Part shown: in pieces, positions 1 through 5,331 of the stretch
Layout of the letters: every line of letters starts with the position of its first letter
How positions within the stretch are numbered: position 1 is the first letter of the stretch
Assembly (NCBI GenBank): GCA_035656335.1
Contig: DASRSS010000310.1
Span: 1 to 6,146, forward strand
DNA length: 6,146 nt
Source of the DNA: DASRSS01 sp035656335
Lineage (GTDB): Bacteria > Actinomycetota > Actinomycetes > Mycobacteriales > Jatrophihabitantaceae
Reading direction: 5' to 3'
Position numbers and translations under genes: made by a program
Notes under the pieces: model-generated
The model's input: only the letters and a program-made list of their open reading frames with translations
What the model was told of the DNA's origin: nothing
Databases searched by the model: none

Positions 1-826
1 CGAACCCGATCGCCGTGACGATCAGCCCGAAGCTGTACGAGCCACTGATCTTGATCAGGATGCCGACGAAGCCACCGAGCACGAGCGTCGAGCCGAGGCC
101 GAATGTCGACAGCCGCGCGTTGGCCTCGGTGAGCGTCATGCCCCGCGGCACCAGCCGGGGCGCGGCCGACGCACGCAGCACCCCGTACGCCTTGGACAGC
201 ACGAGCGAACCCAGCGCGCAGGGGTACAGGATCAGCAGCTCGGCCGGGTGCGCGGCCATGACCAGCGCCAGCACCGCGCGCCCGGCCGCAGTGGCCGCCA
301 TCGTCCAGCGCCGGCCGTGCTGGAACCGGTCGAGCACCGGACCGATCACCGGCGCCACGACCGCGAACGGCGCCATCGTGATCAACAGGTACAGCAGGAC
401 GTTGCCGCGTTGCGCGCTCGTGGACGCGCCGAAGAACACGGTGCCGGCGAGCGCGACGGTGATCATCGCGTCGGTGCCGTAGCTGAGCACCTGGTTCCAG
501 ATCAGCGCGGTCAGCCCGGACTCGTGCGCGCCGTCGGCCTTGCTGGCGCTGATCACCTTGCGGGTGACCGCGCGCGCCGCCCGCCCGGTCTGCCTGGCCG
601 CGGCGCGGGCGACCGAGCCGCTGGCCGGACCCGTCCGCGCCGCACCGTCGCGCGGGCGGTCGGCGTTCTCCGCGGGCGTGTGGTGGTAGGTGGGCCGGCC
701 GAAGCCGTCGTCCGGCGGCGGCACGTACTGCTGCGGCGGCGGCACCGGACCGCCCGTCGGCGCGTGGCTGGTGTGCCCGGACTTGGAGAACCGACCGCCG
801 GTCCTCTGCTCGTTGCCTCGCGCCAC
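1..826 (-). CDS. MFS-type transporter, N-terminal part (runs off left edge)
   Basis: The minus strand is open from a GTG at 826 to the window edge, giving 275 residues with no stop, so the C-terminal part is missing. The first ~100 residues are hydrophilic, with a Pro/Gln patch (PVPPPQQYVPPP, residues 27-38) and an Arg/Ala-rich stretch (71-92). Hydrophobic segments then follow at about 106-133, 142-164, 174-193, 195-212, 241-260 and 264 onward. GPVLDRFQHGRR (162-173) resembles the MFS loop 2-3 motif A. The segment SKAYGVLRASAAPRLVP (211-227) recalls actinobacterial MFS proteins of the Rv0876c type, from memory. The GTG at 826 is chosen because AGGATGG lies 4 bases upstream; another in-frame GTG lies at 844. 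The overlapping ATG at 834 is in a different frame with implausible Arg/Pro-rich composition. The substrate is unknown. The gene diverges from the DUF3027 gene. Confidence 0.85.
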   Translation of the reverse strand, partial: MARGNEQRTGGRFSKSGHTSHAPTGGPVPPPQQYVPPPDDGFGRPTYHHTPAENADRPRDGAARTGPASGSVARAAARQTGRAARAVTRKVISASKADGAHESGLTALIWNQVLSYGTDAMITVALAGTVFFGASTSAQRGNVLLYLLITMAPFAVVAPVIGPVLDRFQHGRRWTMAATAAGRAVLALVMAAHPAELLILYPCALGSLVLSKAYGVLRASAAPRLVPRGMTLTEANARLSTFGLGSTLVLGGFVGILIKISGSYSFGLIVTAIGF

Positions 827-830
827 GCGT

Positions 831-837
831 CCATCCT
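831..837 (-). promoter_or_regulatory. Shine-Dalgarno site of the left MFS gene
   Basis: On the minus strand AGGATGG lies four bases before the GTG at 826, and its AGGA core is seven bases away. This decides between the in-frame GTG codons at 844 and 826, and it implies this gene has a leader, unlike its divergent neighbour. Confidence 0.5.
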
Positions 838-863
838 GCCGCACGCCCGCGACTTCGATCCGT

Positions 864-876
864 CACAATGGACGTG
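864..876 (+). promoter_or_regulatory. Probable leaderless promoter of the DUF3027 gene
   Basis: CACAAT at 864-869 resembles a -10 element, and the GTG start follows exactly six bases later. This places the transcription start at or next to the first base of the start codon. No ribosome-binding site is visible. No good -35 hexamer is seen at 17-18 bases upstream. The block CACAATGGACGTGTG is very similar to the one before the methyltransferase gene at 5319. Leaderless initiation with this spacing is common in actinobacteria; the assignment here is inferred from sequence only. Confidence 0.5.
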
Positions 877-1667
877 TGGACGAGACGATGCTCGAGCCGC
901 GCACCGCTCGCAGCGTGCCGGACGCGGCGCTGGTCGCTGCCGTCGAGCTGGCGCGCGCCGCTGCGGTCGAGGTCGGCGCGGACTCCGTCGGTGAGCACCT
1001 CGGCGCGCATCCGGACGGCGACCGGATCGTCACGCACACCTTCGCCACCTCGCTGCCCGGCTACACGGGCTGGCACTGGGCGGTCACGCTCGCCCGCGCG
1101 CCGCGCTCGAAGTCGATCACCGTGGACGAGGTCGTGCTGCTGCCCGGCGAGGGCGCGCTGCTCGCGCCGCAGTGGGTGCCGTGGAGCGAGCGACTGCGTC
1201 CCGGGGACCTCGGGCCCGGCGACCTCGTCCCGGCGATCCCGGACGACCCGCGGCTGGTGCCGGCGTACGCCGAACCCGACGACGCGGACGAGGCGGACGA
1301 TCTCGCCGACGCCGCACAGGAGCGGGCGGTCGCCTTCGAGCTGGGCGTCGGCCGCGAGCGAGTGATGTCCCGCGAGGGGCGGCTGGACGCGGCCGAGCGC
1401 TGGTTCACCGGTGACTTCGGGCCGGACAGCGCGATGGCCCGGCACGCCCCGGCTCACTGCGGGACCTGCGGGTTCTTCCTGCCGCTCGCCGGCTCGCTGC
1501 GCGCGGGTTTCGGCGTGTGCGGCAACGAGATCACCAGCGCCGACGGACGCGTCGTCAGCGTCGAGTACGGCTGCGGCGCCCACTCGCAGATCGAGGTCGA
1601 GGTACCGCCCATCGCCCACCGCGTCGGCACCCTCTACGACGACGGTGATGACGTAACCGCCGATTGA
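876..1667 (+). CDS. DUF3027 family protein with four-cysteine cluster
   Basis: This 263-residue protein is recognised as DUF3027, an actinobacterial family without a known role. Visible parts are an Ala-rich helix start (about 18-35), a conserved-looking core with GYTGWHWAVTLAR (62-74) and VDEVVLLPGEGALLAP (83-98), an Asp-rich linker (134-146), and a C-terminal segment with CGTC (195-198), Cys215 and Cys233 (YGCGAH). The Cys-x2-Cys...Cys...Cys order suggests a zinc-ribbon-like site, which is an inference. No signal peptide or membrane helix is seen, so the protein is probably cytoplasmic. The reading frame stays open back to about 690, but that part lies over the divergent MFS gene. The GTG at 876 fits the family length and the -10 box six bases ahead of it. 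M. tuberculosis Rv0877, which I recall at about 262 residues and next to an MFS gene, looks like the counterpart. Confidence 0.88.
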   Translation: MDETMLEPRTARSVPDAALVAAVELARAAAVEVGADSVGEHLGAHPDGDRIVTHTFATSLPGYTGWHWAVTLARAPRSKSITVDEVVLLPGEGALLAPQWVPWSERLRPGDLGPGDLVPAIPDDPRLVPAYAEPDDADEADDLADAAQERAVAFELGVGRERVMSREGRLDAAERWFTGDFGPDSAMARHAPAHCGTCGFFLPLAGSLRAGFGVCGNEITSADGRVVSVEYGCGAHSQIEVEVPPIAHRVGTLYDDGDDVTAD

Positions 1668-1693
1668 TTACGGGGCTCTGCCTTCGCGGCGGT
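1656..1693. repeat. Inverted repeat bracketing two convergent stop codons
   Basis: ACCGCCG (1656-1662) and CGGCGGT (1687-1693) are perfect 7-bp arms separated by 24 bases. They lie in the last codons of the DUF3027 gene and the last codons of the DUF2530 gene. With no intergenic space, such a structure could act as a two-way terminator. The loop is long and there is no T-tract, so it could equally be chance in GC-rich DNA. Confidence 0.25.
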
Positions 1694-1934
1694 GCTTGCC
1701 CATCAGCGCGTAGCCGAGGATCCCGAGAACGCCGCCGGCCAGGCACGTCCACAGCCAGACGCGGTGGTCGTGAGCGCCCAACCAGCCCCAGAAGGGCAGC
1801 AGCACGACGAAACCGAGGAACCACAGCGCGGTGCCCGCGATCACCACGCGCCGCGCGTCGATTTGCATCGCCGGTGGACGCCGCAGGTGACCGGTATCCT
1901 GCGCCGGGGAGGGCGGCGTTGATGAGCTGGCCAC
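1668..1934 (-). CDS. DUF2530 family small membrane protein
   Basis: This 88-residue minus-strand protein has two hydrophobic helices (about 29-52 and 58-77) joined by a short loop, GAHDHRVW. It ends in a basic tail, KHRREGRAP (80-88). The pattern GTALWFLGFVVLLPFW followed by WTCLAGGVLGILGYALMG is what I recognise as DUF2530, an actinobacterial family of unknown function; Rv0882 is the mycobacterial member I recall. The frame is open further upstream to 2156, but that part overlaps the NCS2 gene and lacks membrane or family character. The GTG at 1934 gives a usual length and has a -10-like TAGCGT eight bases ahead. An ATG at 1868 would give 66 residues and start just before the first helix. 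Its stop abuts that of the DUF3027 gene. Function is unknown. Confidence 0.8.
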   Translation of the reverse strand: MASSSTPPSPAQDTGHLRRPPAMQIDARRVVIAGTALWFLGFVVLLPFWGWLGAHDHRVWLWTCLAGGVLGILGYALMGKHRREGRAP

Positions 1935-1948
1935 GATCAGGCACGCTA
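1935..1948 (-). promoter_or_regulatory. Possible leaderless promoter of the DUF2530 gene
   Basis: Read on the minus strand, TAGCGT (1948-1943) fits the TANNNT -10 pattern and is followed eight bases later by the GTG at 1934. No Shine-Dalgarno sequence sits at a usable distance; GGCGGG is about 14 bases away. No good -35 hexamer is visible. The match rests mainly on a loose hexamer, so confidence is moderate to low. Confidence 0.35.
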
Positions 1949-2031
1949 CCCGCCGGAACCACCGCACGGTCCGTCCTATCCACCTCATCGCTGCCGAGCG
2001 CGCTGCGCTCCCTACTCCACGCGAGGAACCC
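1935..2031. promoter_or_regulatory. Divergent intergenic region, DUF2530 / NCS2 permease
   Basis: The 97 bases between the divergent starts must hold the promoter for the permease, and probably the one for DUF2530. For the permease only the ribosome-binding site, GAGGAA at 2023-2028 and three bases before the GTG, is clear. I see no convincing -10/-35 pair on the plus strand and no riboswitch-like fold such as a purine aptamer. Confidence 0.4.
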
Positions 2032-3486
2032 GTGACCGCCTCCACCGAGACGCAGACGACGCACAACGCGCCGCCACGCAACGCTCTGGACCGCTTCTTC
2101 TCGATCAGTGAGCGCGGCTCGACCGTCCCGCGGGAAGTCCGGGGCGGTCTGGTCACGTTCGTGACGATGGTCTACATCGTCGTGCTCAACCCGTTGATCA
2201 TCGGGACCGCCGGCGACGCGCACCACCGGCTGCTCGGCATCGGCCCGGTGGCCGCGGTCACCGCGCTCGTCGCCGCCGTCATGACCCTGCTGATGGCGTT
2301 CGTCGGCCGGTACCCGTTCGCGCTCGCCACCGGCCTCGGCCTCAACGCCGTTGTCGCGTTCCAGGTCGCGCCCCAGATGTCCTGGCCGGCCGCGATGGGC
2401 ATGGTGGTCATCGAGGGCCTGGTGATCACCGCGCTGGTGCTCACCGGTTTCCGGACGGCCGTCTTCTACGCGATCCCGCAGCAGCTCAAGAGCGCGATCG
2501 CCGTCGGTATCGGGCTGTTCATCGCGCTGATCGGGTTCGCCGACGGCGGCATCGTCCGCGTCGGCAACGGCACGCCCGTCCAGCTGGGCTGGGACGGCAA
2601 CATGCGCGGCTGGCCCTCGCTGGTCTTCATCTTTGGGCTGCTGCTCATCGCGGTGCTCATGATCCGCAAGGTCAAGGGCGCGATCCTCATCGGCATCGTC
2701 GCCAGCACCGTGCTCGCCGCGATCATCGAGGCCACCGCGCACGTCGGCGTGGCGTCGGACAAGAACCCCAACGGCTGGCAGCTGAACGTCCCGTCGTTCA
2801 AGGGCAAGCACTTCGGCATGCCCGACATGGGCCTGTTCGGGCACTTCTCGCTCGGTGGCGGCTTCAGCGCGGTCGGCATCGTGTCCGGCATCGTCATCGT
2901 GTTCACGCTCGTGCTGTCCGACTTCTTCGACGTCATGGGCACCACCGTCGGGCTGACCGCGGAGGCTGGCCTGCTGGACGAGCAGGGCAACGTCCCGAAC
3001 ATCGGCCCGGTGCTGCTGGTGGACGGCCTCGCCGCGGTGGCCGGTGGTGTGTCGAGCGCGTCGTCGGCGACGACGTACGTCGAATCCGCGTCCGGCATCG
3101 GTGACGGCGCGAGGACGGGTCTGGCCAGCCTCACGACCGGCCTGCTGTTCGTGATCACGATCTTCCTGTCGCCGTTGGCCCAGTTCGTGCCGTCCGAGGC
3201 TGCGACTCCCGCCCTCGTGATCGTGGGCGTGCTGATGATGGGCCAGATCAAGAACATCGACTTCGGCAACTTCGAGATCGCCGTGCCGGCGTTCCTGACG
3301 ATCGTGCTGATGCCGTTCACGTACTCGATCACCAACGGCATCGGCGCCGGGTTCATCAGCTACGTGATCTTGCAGATCGCGGTCGGCAAGGCGCGCAAGG
3401 TGCACCCGCTGCTGTGGGCGGTGTCGATCCTGTTCGCGATCTACTTCGCCATCGAGCCGCTCAAGACCCTGTTCGGCATCAACTGA
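2032..3486 (+). CDS. NCS2 family purine permease, AzgA-like
   Basis: This 484-residue polytopic inner-membrane protein belongs to the xanthine/uracil permease superfamily (NCS2), AzgA-like branch. Characterised members take up adenine, guanine or hypoxanthine with protons. Hallmarks in order are ERGSTVPREVRGGLVTFVTM (27-46), PFALATGLGLN (95-105), SDFFDVMGTTVG (296-307), SSASSATTYVESASG (341-355) with the acidic Glu351, GARTGLAS (359-366), and PAFLTIVLMPFTYSITNGIG (419-438). The length is normal. The family often shows GGRTG where this protein has GARTG. A 30-residue hydrophilic N-terminus precedes the first motif. The GTG at 2032 has GAGGAA three bases ahead. The gene stands alone, with a divergent neighbour upstream and a strong hairpin straight after the stop. 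The exact purine cannot be told from sequence. Confidence 0.93.
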   Translation: MTASTETQTTHNAPPRNALDRFFSISERGSTVPREVRGGLVTFVTMVYIVVLNPLIIGTAGDAHHRLLGIGPVAAVTALVAAVMTLLMAFVGRYPFALATGLGLNAVVAFQVAPQMSWPAAMGMVVIEGLVITALVLTGFRTAVFYAIPQQLKSAIAVGIGLFIALIGFADGGIVRVGNGTPVQLGWDGNMRGWPSLVFIFGLLLIAVLMIRKVKGAILIGIVASTVLAAIIEATAHVGVASDKNPNGWQLNVPSFKGKHFGMPDMGLFGHFSLGGGFSAVGIVSGIVIVFTLVLSDFFDVMGTTVGLTAEAGLLDEQGNVPNIGPVLLVDGLAAVAGGVSSASSATTYVESASGIGDGARTGLASLTTGLLFVITIFLSPLAQFVPSEAATPALVIVGVLMMGQIKNIDFGNFEIAVPAFLTIVLMPFTYSITNGIGAGFISYVILQIAVGKARKVHPLLWAVSILFAIYFAIEPLKTLFGIN

Positions 3487-3489
3487 TCA

Positions 3490-3534
3490 CTCAGGACGGC
3501 GTCGGCGCGGGCTCCGTGTTGACGCCGTCCTGAG
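3490..3534 (+). terminator. Strong hairpin terminator after the NCS2 gene
   Basis: CTCAGGACGGCGTC (3490-3503) pairs perfectly with GACGCCGTCCTGAG (3521-3534). The stem has 14 bp and the 17-base loop can extend the pairing with further G-C and G-U pairs. It begins four bases after the stop codon at 3486 and ends 41 bases before the MarR start. No T-tract follows, which is common for actinobacterial intrinsic-type terminators. It would insulate the MarR operon from the permease. Confidence 0.75.
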
Positions 3535-3556
3535 CGAGGTGGAATTCAGTCGTTTC

Positions 3557-3571
3557 GTTAGGTAGACTAAC
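3557..3571. promoter_or_regulatory. Probable MarR operator (inverted repeat)
   Basis: GTTAG-GTAGA-CTAAC is a perfect inverted repeat with 5-bp arms and a 5-base spacer, lying four bases before the MarR start codon. A second, shorter one, TAG-ACTAA-CTA (3563-3573), overlaps it. MarR dimers typically bind short palindromes of this size over their own promoter. The site covers the likely -10 box and transcription start, so binding would block RNA polymerase. Binding is inferred. Confidence 0.6.
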
Positions 3572-3576
3572 TATCG
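3563..3576 (+). promoter_or_regulatory. Probable leaderless promoter of the MarR-MFS operon
   Basis: TAGACT (3563-3568) fits the TANNNT -10 pattern and is followed seven bases later by the GTG at 3576. The -35 candidate TGGAAT (3540-3545, 17-base spacer) matches TTGACA at only three of six positions. No Shine-Dalgarno sequence precedes the start, which supports a leaderless mRNA. The stretch around 3541-3575 is clearly more A/T-rich than its surroundings, as expected of a promoter. Confidence 0.55.
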
Positions 3577-4013
3577 TGACGGCGCCGAAGAACACGATGG
3601 CTGAGCTGGCCGCCCAGCTCCGTCCGTCGCTGCTGCGCCTGACGCGGATCGTGCGGAACCAGCGCGTCGACATGTCCGTCACGCTCACCCAGCTCTCGGC
3701 GATGGGCACGCTGAAGAAGCACGGCCCGATGAGCGCCGGCGAGCTCGCGACGTGTGAGCGTGTGCAGCCGCCGTCGATGACGAAGGTGCTCGCGAGCCTG
3801 GAGGAGCGCGGGCTCGTCCGCCGCGACACCCACCCGTCCGACCGCCGCCAGGTGATCGTCGCGATCACCGACGAGGGGCTGGCGCTGCTCGACTCCGAGC
3901 GCCGCTCGCGTGACGCCTGGCTGTCGCAGCGGCTCAGCGGCCTGTCCGCCGAGGAGCGCGCGCTCATCCGCAAGGTCATTCCCGTGCTCGACAAGCTCGC
4001 CGATCAGAAGTGA
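3576..4013 (+). CDS. MarR family transcriptional regulator
   Basis: This 145-residue protein has the MarR winged-helix layout: an N-terminal dimer helix (about 7-30), a helix-turn-helix (38-81) with recognition helix QPPSMTKVLASLEERGLV (64-81), the wing DTHPSDRRQVIVAITDEG (84-101) with the typical Asp-Arg-Arg, and a C-terminal dimer helix (102-145). The length is normal. The protein has a single cysteine, Cys60, just ahead of the recognition helix. The GTG start is favoured by the -10 box seven bases upstream; an ATG at 3597 (Met8) is a weaker alternative. The gene overlaps the exporter gene by GTGA and follows a palindrome over its own promoter, so it most likely represses itself and the exporter until a small ligand binds. 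The ligand is unknown. Rv0880 is the likely mycobacterial relative, from memory. Confidence 0.93.
   Translation: MTAPKNTMAELAAQLRPSLLRLTRIVRNQRVDMSVTLTQLSAMGTLKKHGPMSAGELATCERVQPPSMTKVLASLEERGLVRRDTHPSDRRQVIVAITDEGLALLDSERRSRDAWLSQRLSGLSAEERALIRKVIPVLDKLADQK
3603..3620 (+). repeat. Short hairpin near the 5' end of the MarR mRNA
   Basis: GAGCTGG (3603-3609) and CCAGCTC (3614-3620) are perfect 7-bp arms around a CCGC loop, inside codons 10-15 of the MarR gene. On a leaderless mRNA this would fold about 27 bases from the 5' end. Such repeats arise by chance in GC-rich codons, and no function is shown. Confidence 0.25.
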
Positions 4014-5308
4014 CTGCATTAGCCAACCGCCCGTCTGGTTCTGCAACTGTTCCCGCGTCCGGCGGCATGTTCCGCTCGCTGCGCGTGCGCAACTACCGGC
4101 TGTACGCATCCGGCCAGCTGATCTCGCTGACCGGCACCTGGATGCAGCGGGTGGCGCAGGACTGGCTGGTCCTCGAGCTCACCAACTCCGGCACCGCACT
4201 CGGCGTGATCACCGCGCTGCAATTCGGTCCGGCGATCGTGCTCGGGCTGTGGGGCGGCGTGATCGCCGACCGCGGCGACAAGCGCAAGATCCTGTTCGCG
4301 ACCCAGACCGGGCTCGCCCTGGTCGCGCTCGCGCTCGGCCTGCTCGACCTCGCCGGCGTCGTCCAGTTCTGGCAGGTCGCCGTGCTCGCGATGCTGCTCG
4401 GCATCGTCTCCGCGGTCGACTCGCCGGTGCGTCAGTCGTTCGTCGTCGAGATGGTCGGCAGGACGGATCTGGCGAACGCGGTCGCGATCAACTCCACGAC
4501 GTTCAACGCCGCGCGCATCCTCGGCCCCGCGATCGCCGGCGAGATGATCTCGGTGACCGGCACCGGCTGGGCGTTCATGGCGAACGCGGCGTCCAGCCTG
4601 GCGGTGCTGACCGGGCTGTGGATGATGCGACCGTCCGAGCTGCACCCCGCGCCGCCGGTCCATCGCGCGCGCGGCCAGCTGATCGAGGGCATCCGCTACG
4701 TGCGCGGCCGCGGCGACCTCGTCGTGATCATGGTGTTGATCTTCGTGATCGGGACGTTCGGGCTGAACTTCCAGATCACCACCGCGCTGATCGCCAAGCA
4801 GGTCTTTGGACGCGGCGCGAGCGGCTATGGCCTGCTGTCTACCGCGCTCGCGGTCGGCGCGTGCTCCGGCGCGGTGCTAGCCACGCGGCGCACGAAGCGT
4901 CCGTCGCAGCTGTTCCTGATCGTGACGGCGCTGGCGTTCAGCGTCTTCGAGATCGCGTCCGGCATCATGCCGACCTATCTGGCCACCGCGCTGCTGCTCA
5001 TCCCGACCGGCCTGGGCATGCTCACGCTGACGACCGCCGCGAACGCCGCCGTCCAGCTCGGCGTCGAGCCGACGATGCGCGGACGCGTCATGGCGCTGTA
5101 CCTGGTCTGCTTCATGGGCGGCACGCCCGTCGGCGCACCGATCGTCGGCTGGGTGGCCGGCGTGGTCGGCCCGCGCTGGGGACTGATCGGCGGCGGGCTG
5201 GTGTGCCTGGTGGCCACGGTCGTGATCGCCGCGGTGACCGCGCACCGGCGCCACCTGACGCCCGACTACCTGACCCGGCGCGCGGCGAAGCTGGCGCACG
5301 CCGCATGA
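4010..5308 (+). CDS. MFS exporter (MFS_3 / EntS-like), MarR-linked
   Basis: This 432-residue inner-membrane transporter belongs to the major facilitator superfamily and resembles the MFS_3 (EntS-like, transmembrane secretion effector) group, whose members export drugs or siderophores by proton antiport. After a 19-residue polar N-terminus come MFRSLRVRNYRLYASGQLIS (20-39) and GTWMQRVAQDWLVLELT (42-58), both typical of the group. Motif A GGVIADRGDKRK (82-93), DSPVRQSFVVEM (137-148) and GRVMALYLVCFMGGTPVGAP (358-377) follow. About 12 hydrophobic segments can be drawn, with a central loop near 205-232 and a basic tail (411-432). The GTG start lies inside the MarR stop (GTGA overlap) with no Shine-Dalgarno sequence, indicating translational coupling. 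Codon 4 is TTA, and the first 15 codons are A/T-ended far more than the rest. Met20 is an alternative start. The MarR link suggests efflux of a toxic small molecule; the substrate is unknown. Confidence 0.92.
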   Translation: MTALANRPSGSATVPASGGMFRSLRVRNYRLYASGQLISLTGTWMQRVAQDWLVLELTNSGTALGVITALQFGPAIVLGLWGGVIADRGDKRKILFATQTGLALVALALGLLDLAGVVQFWQVAVLAMLLGIVSAVDSPVRQSFVVEMVGRTDLANAVAINSTTFNAARILGPAIAGEMISVTGTGWAFMANAASSLAVLTGLWMMRPSELHPAPPVHRARGQLIEGIRYVRGRGDLVVIMVLIFVIGTFGLNFQITTALIAKQVFGRGASGYGLLSTALAVGACSGAVLATRRTKRPSQLFLIVTALAFSVFEIASGIMPTYLATALLLIPTGLGMLTLTTAANAAVQLGVEPTMRGRVMALYLVCFMGGTPVGAPIVGWVAGVVGPRWGLIGGGLVCLVATVVIAAVTAHRRHLTPDYLTRRAAKLAHAA

Positions 5309-5318
5309 GTCCGTCCGC

Positions 5319-5331
5319 GACAATGGCTGCG
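5319..5331 (+). promoter_or_regulatory. Probable leaderless promoter of the RNA methyltransferase gene
   Basis: GACAAT (5319-5324) resembles a -10 box, and the GTG start follows six bases later at 5331. No ribosome-binding site is present. The block GACAATGGCTGCGTG closely matches that at 864-878 in front of the DUF3027 gene. The box begins 11 bases after the exporter stop, so the methyltransferase may be expressed both from here and by read-through from the MarR promoter. No clear -35 is seen. Confidence 0.5.

Noticed and set aside
15..482. A plus-strand 155-residue open frame at the left end
   Set aside because: It is Ser/Thr/Ala/Pro-rich without motifs and lies opposite a minus-strand frame with clear MFS-like helices.
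868..1365. ATG at 868 as the start of a gene after CACA
   Set aside because: It is out of frame with the DUF3027 protein and encodes a Ser/Arg-rich shadow. The ATG is part of the likely -10 region.
1935..2031. Possible purine riboswitch before the purine permease
   Set aside because: The 97-bp gap shows neither a plausible three-way junction with the conserved loop bases nor an expression-platform hairpin.
1555..3405. A 616-residue open frame on the minus strand across the NCS2 gene
   Set aside because: It is rich in His, Asp, Arg and Glu with no domain pattern, which is typical of the antisense frame of a GC-rich membrane-protein gene. The plus-strand frame has clear NCS2 motifs.
4019..4663. 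A 214-residue minus-strand open frame under the exporter gene
   Set aside because: The composition is that of an antisense shadow, and it has no start signals or family motifs.
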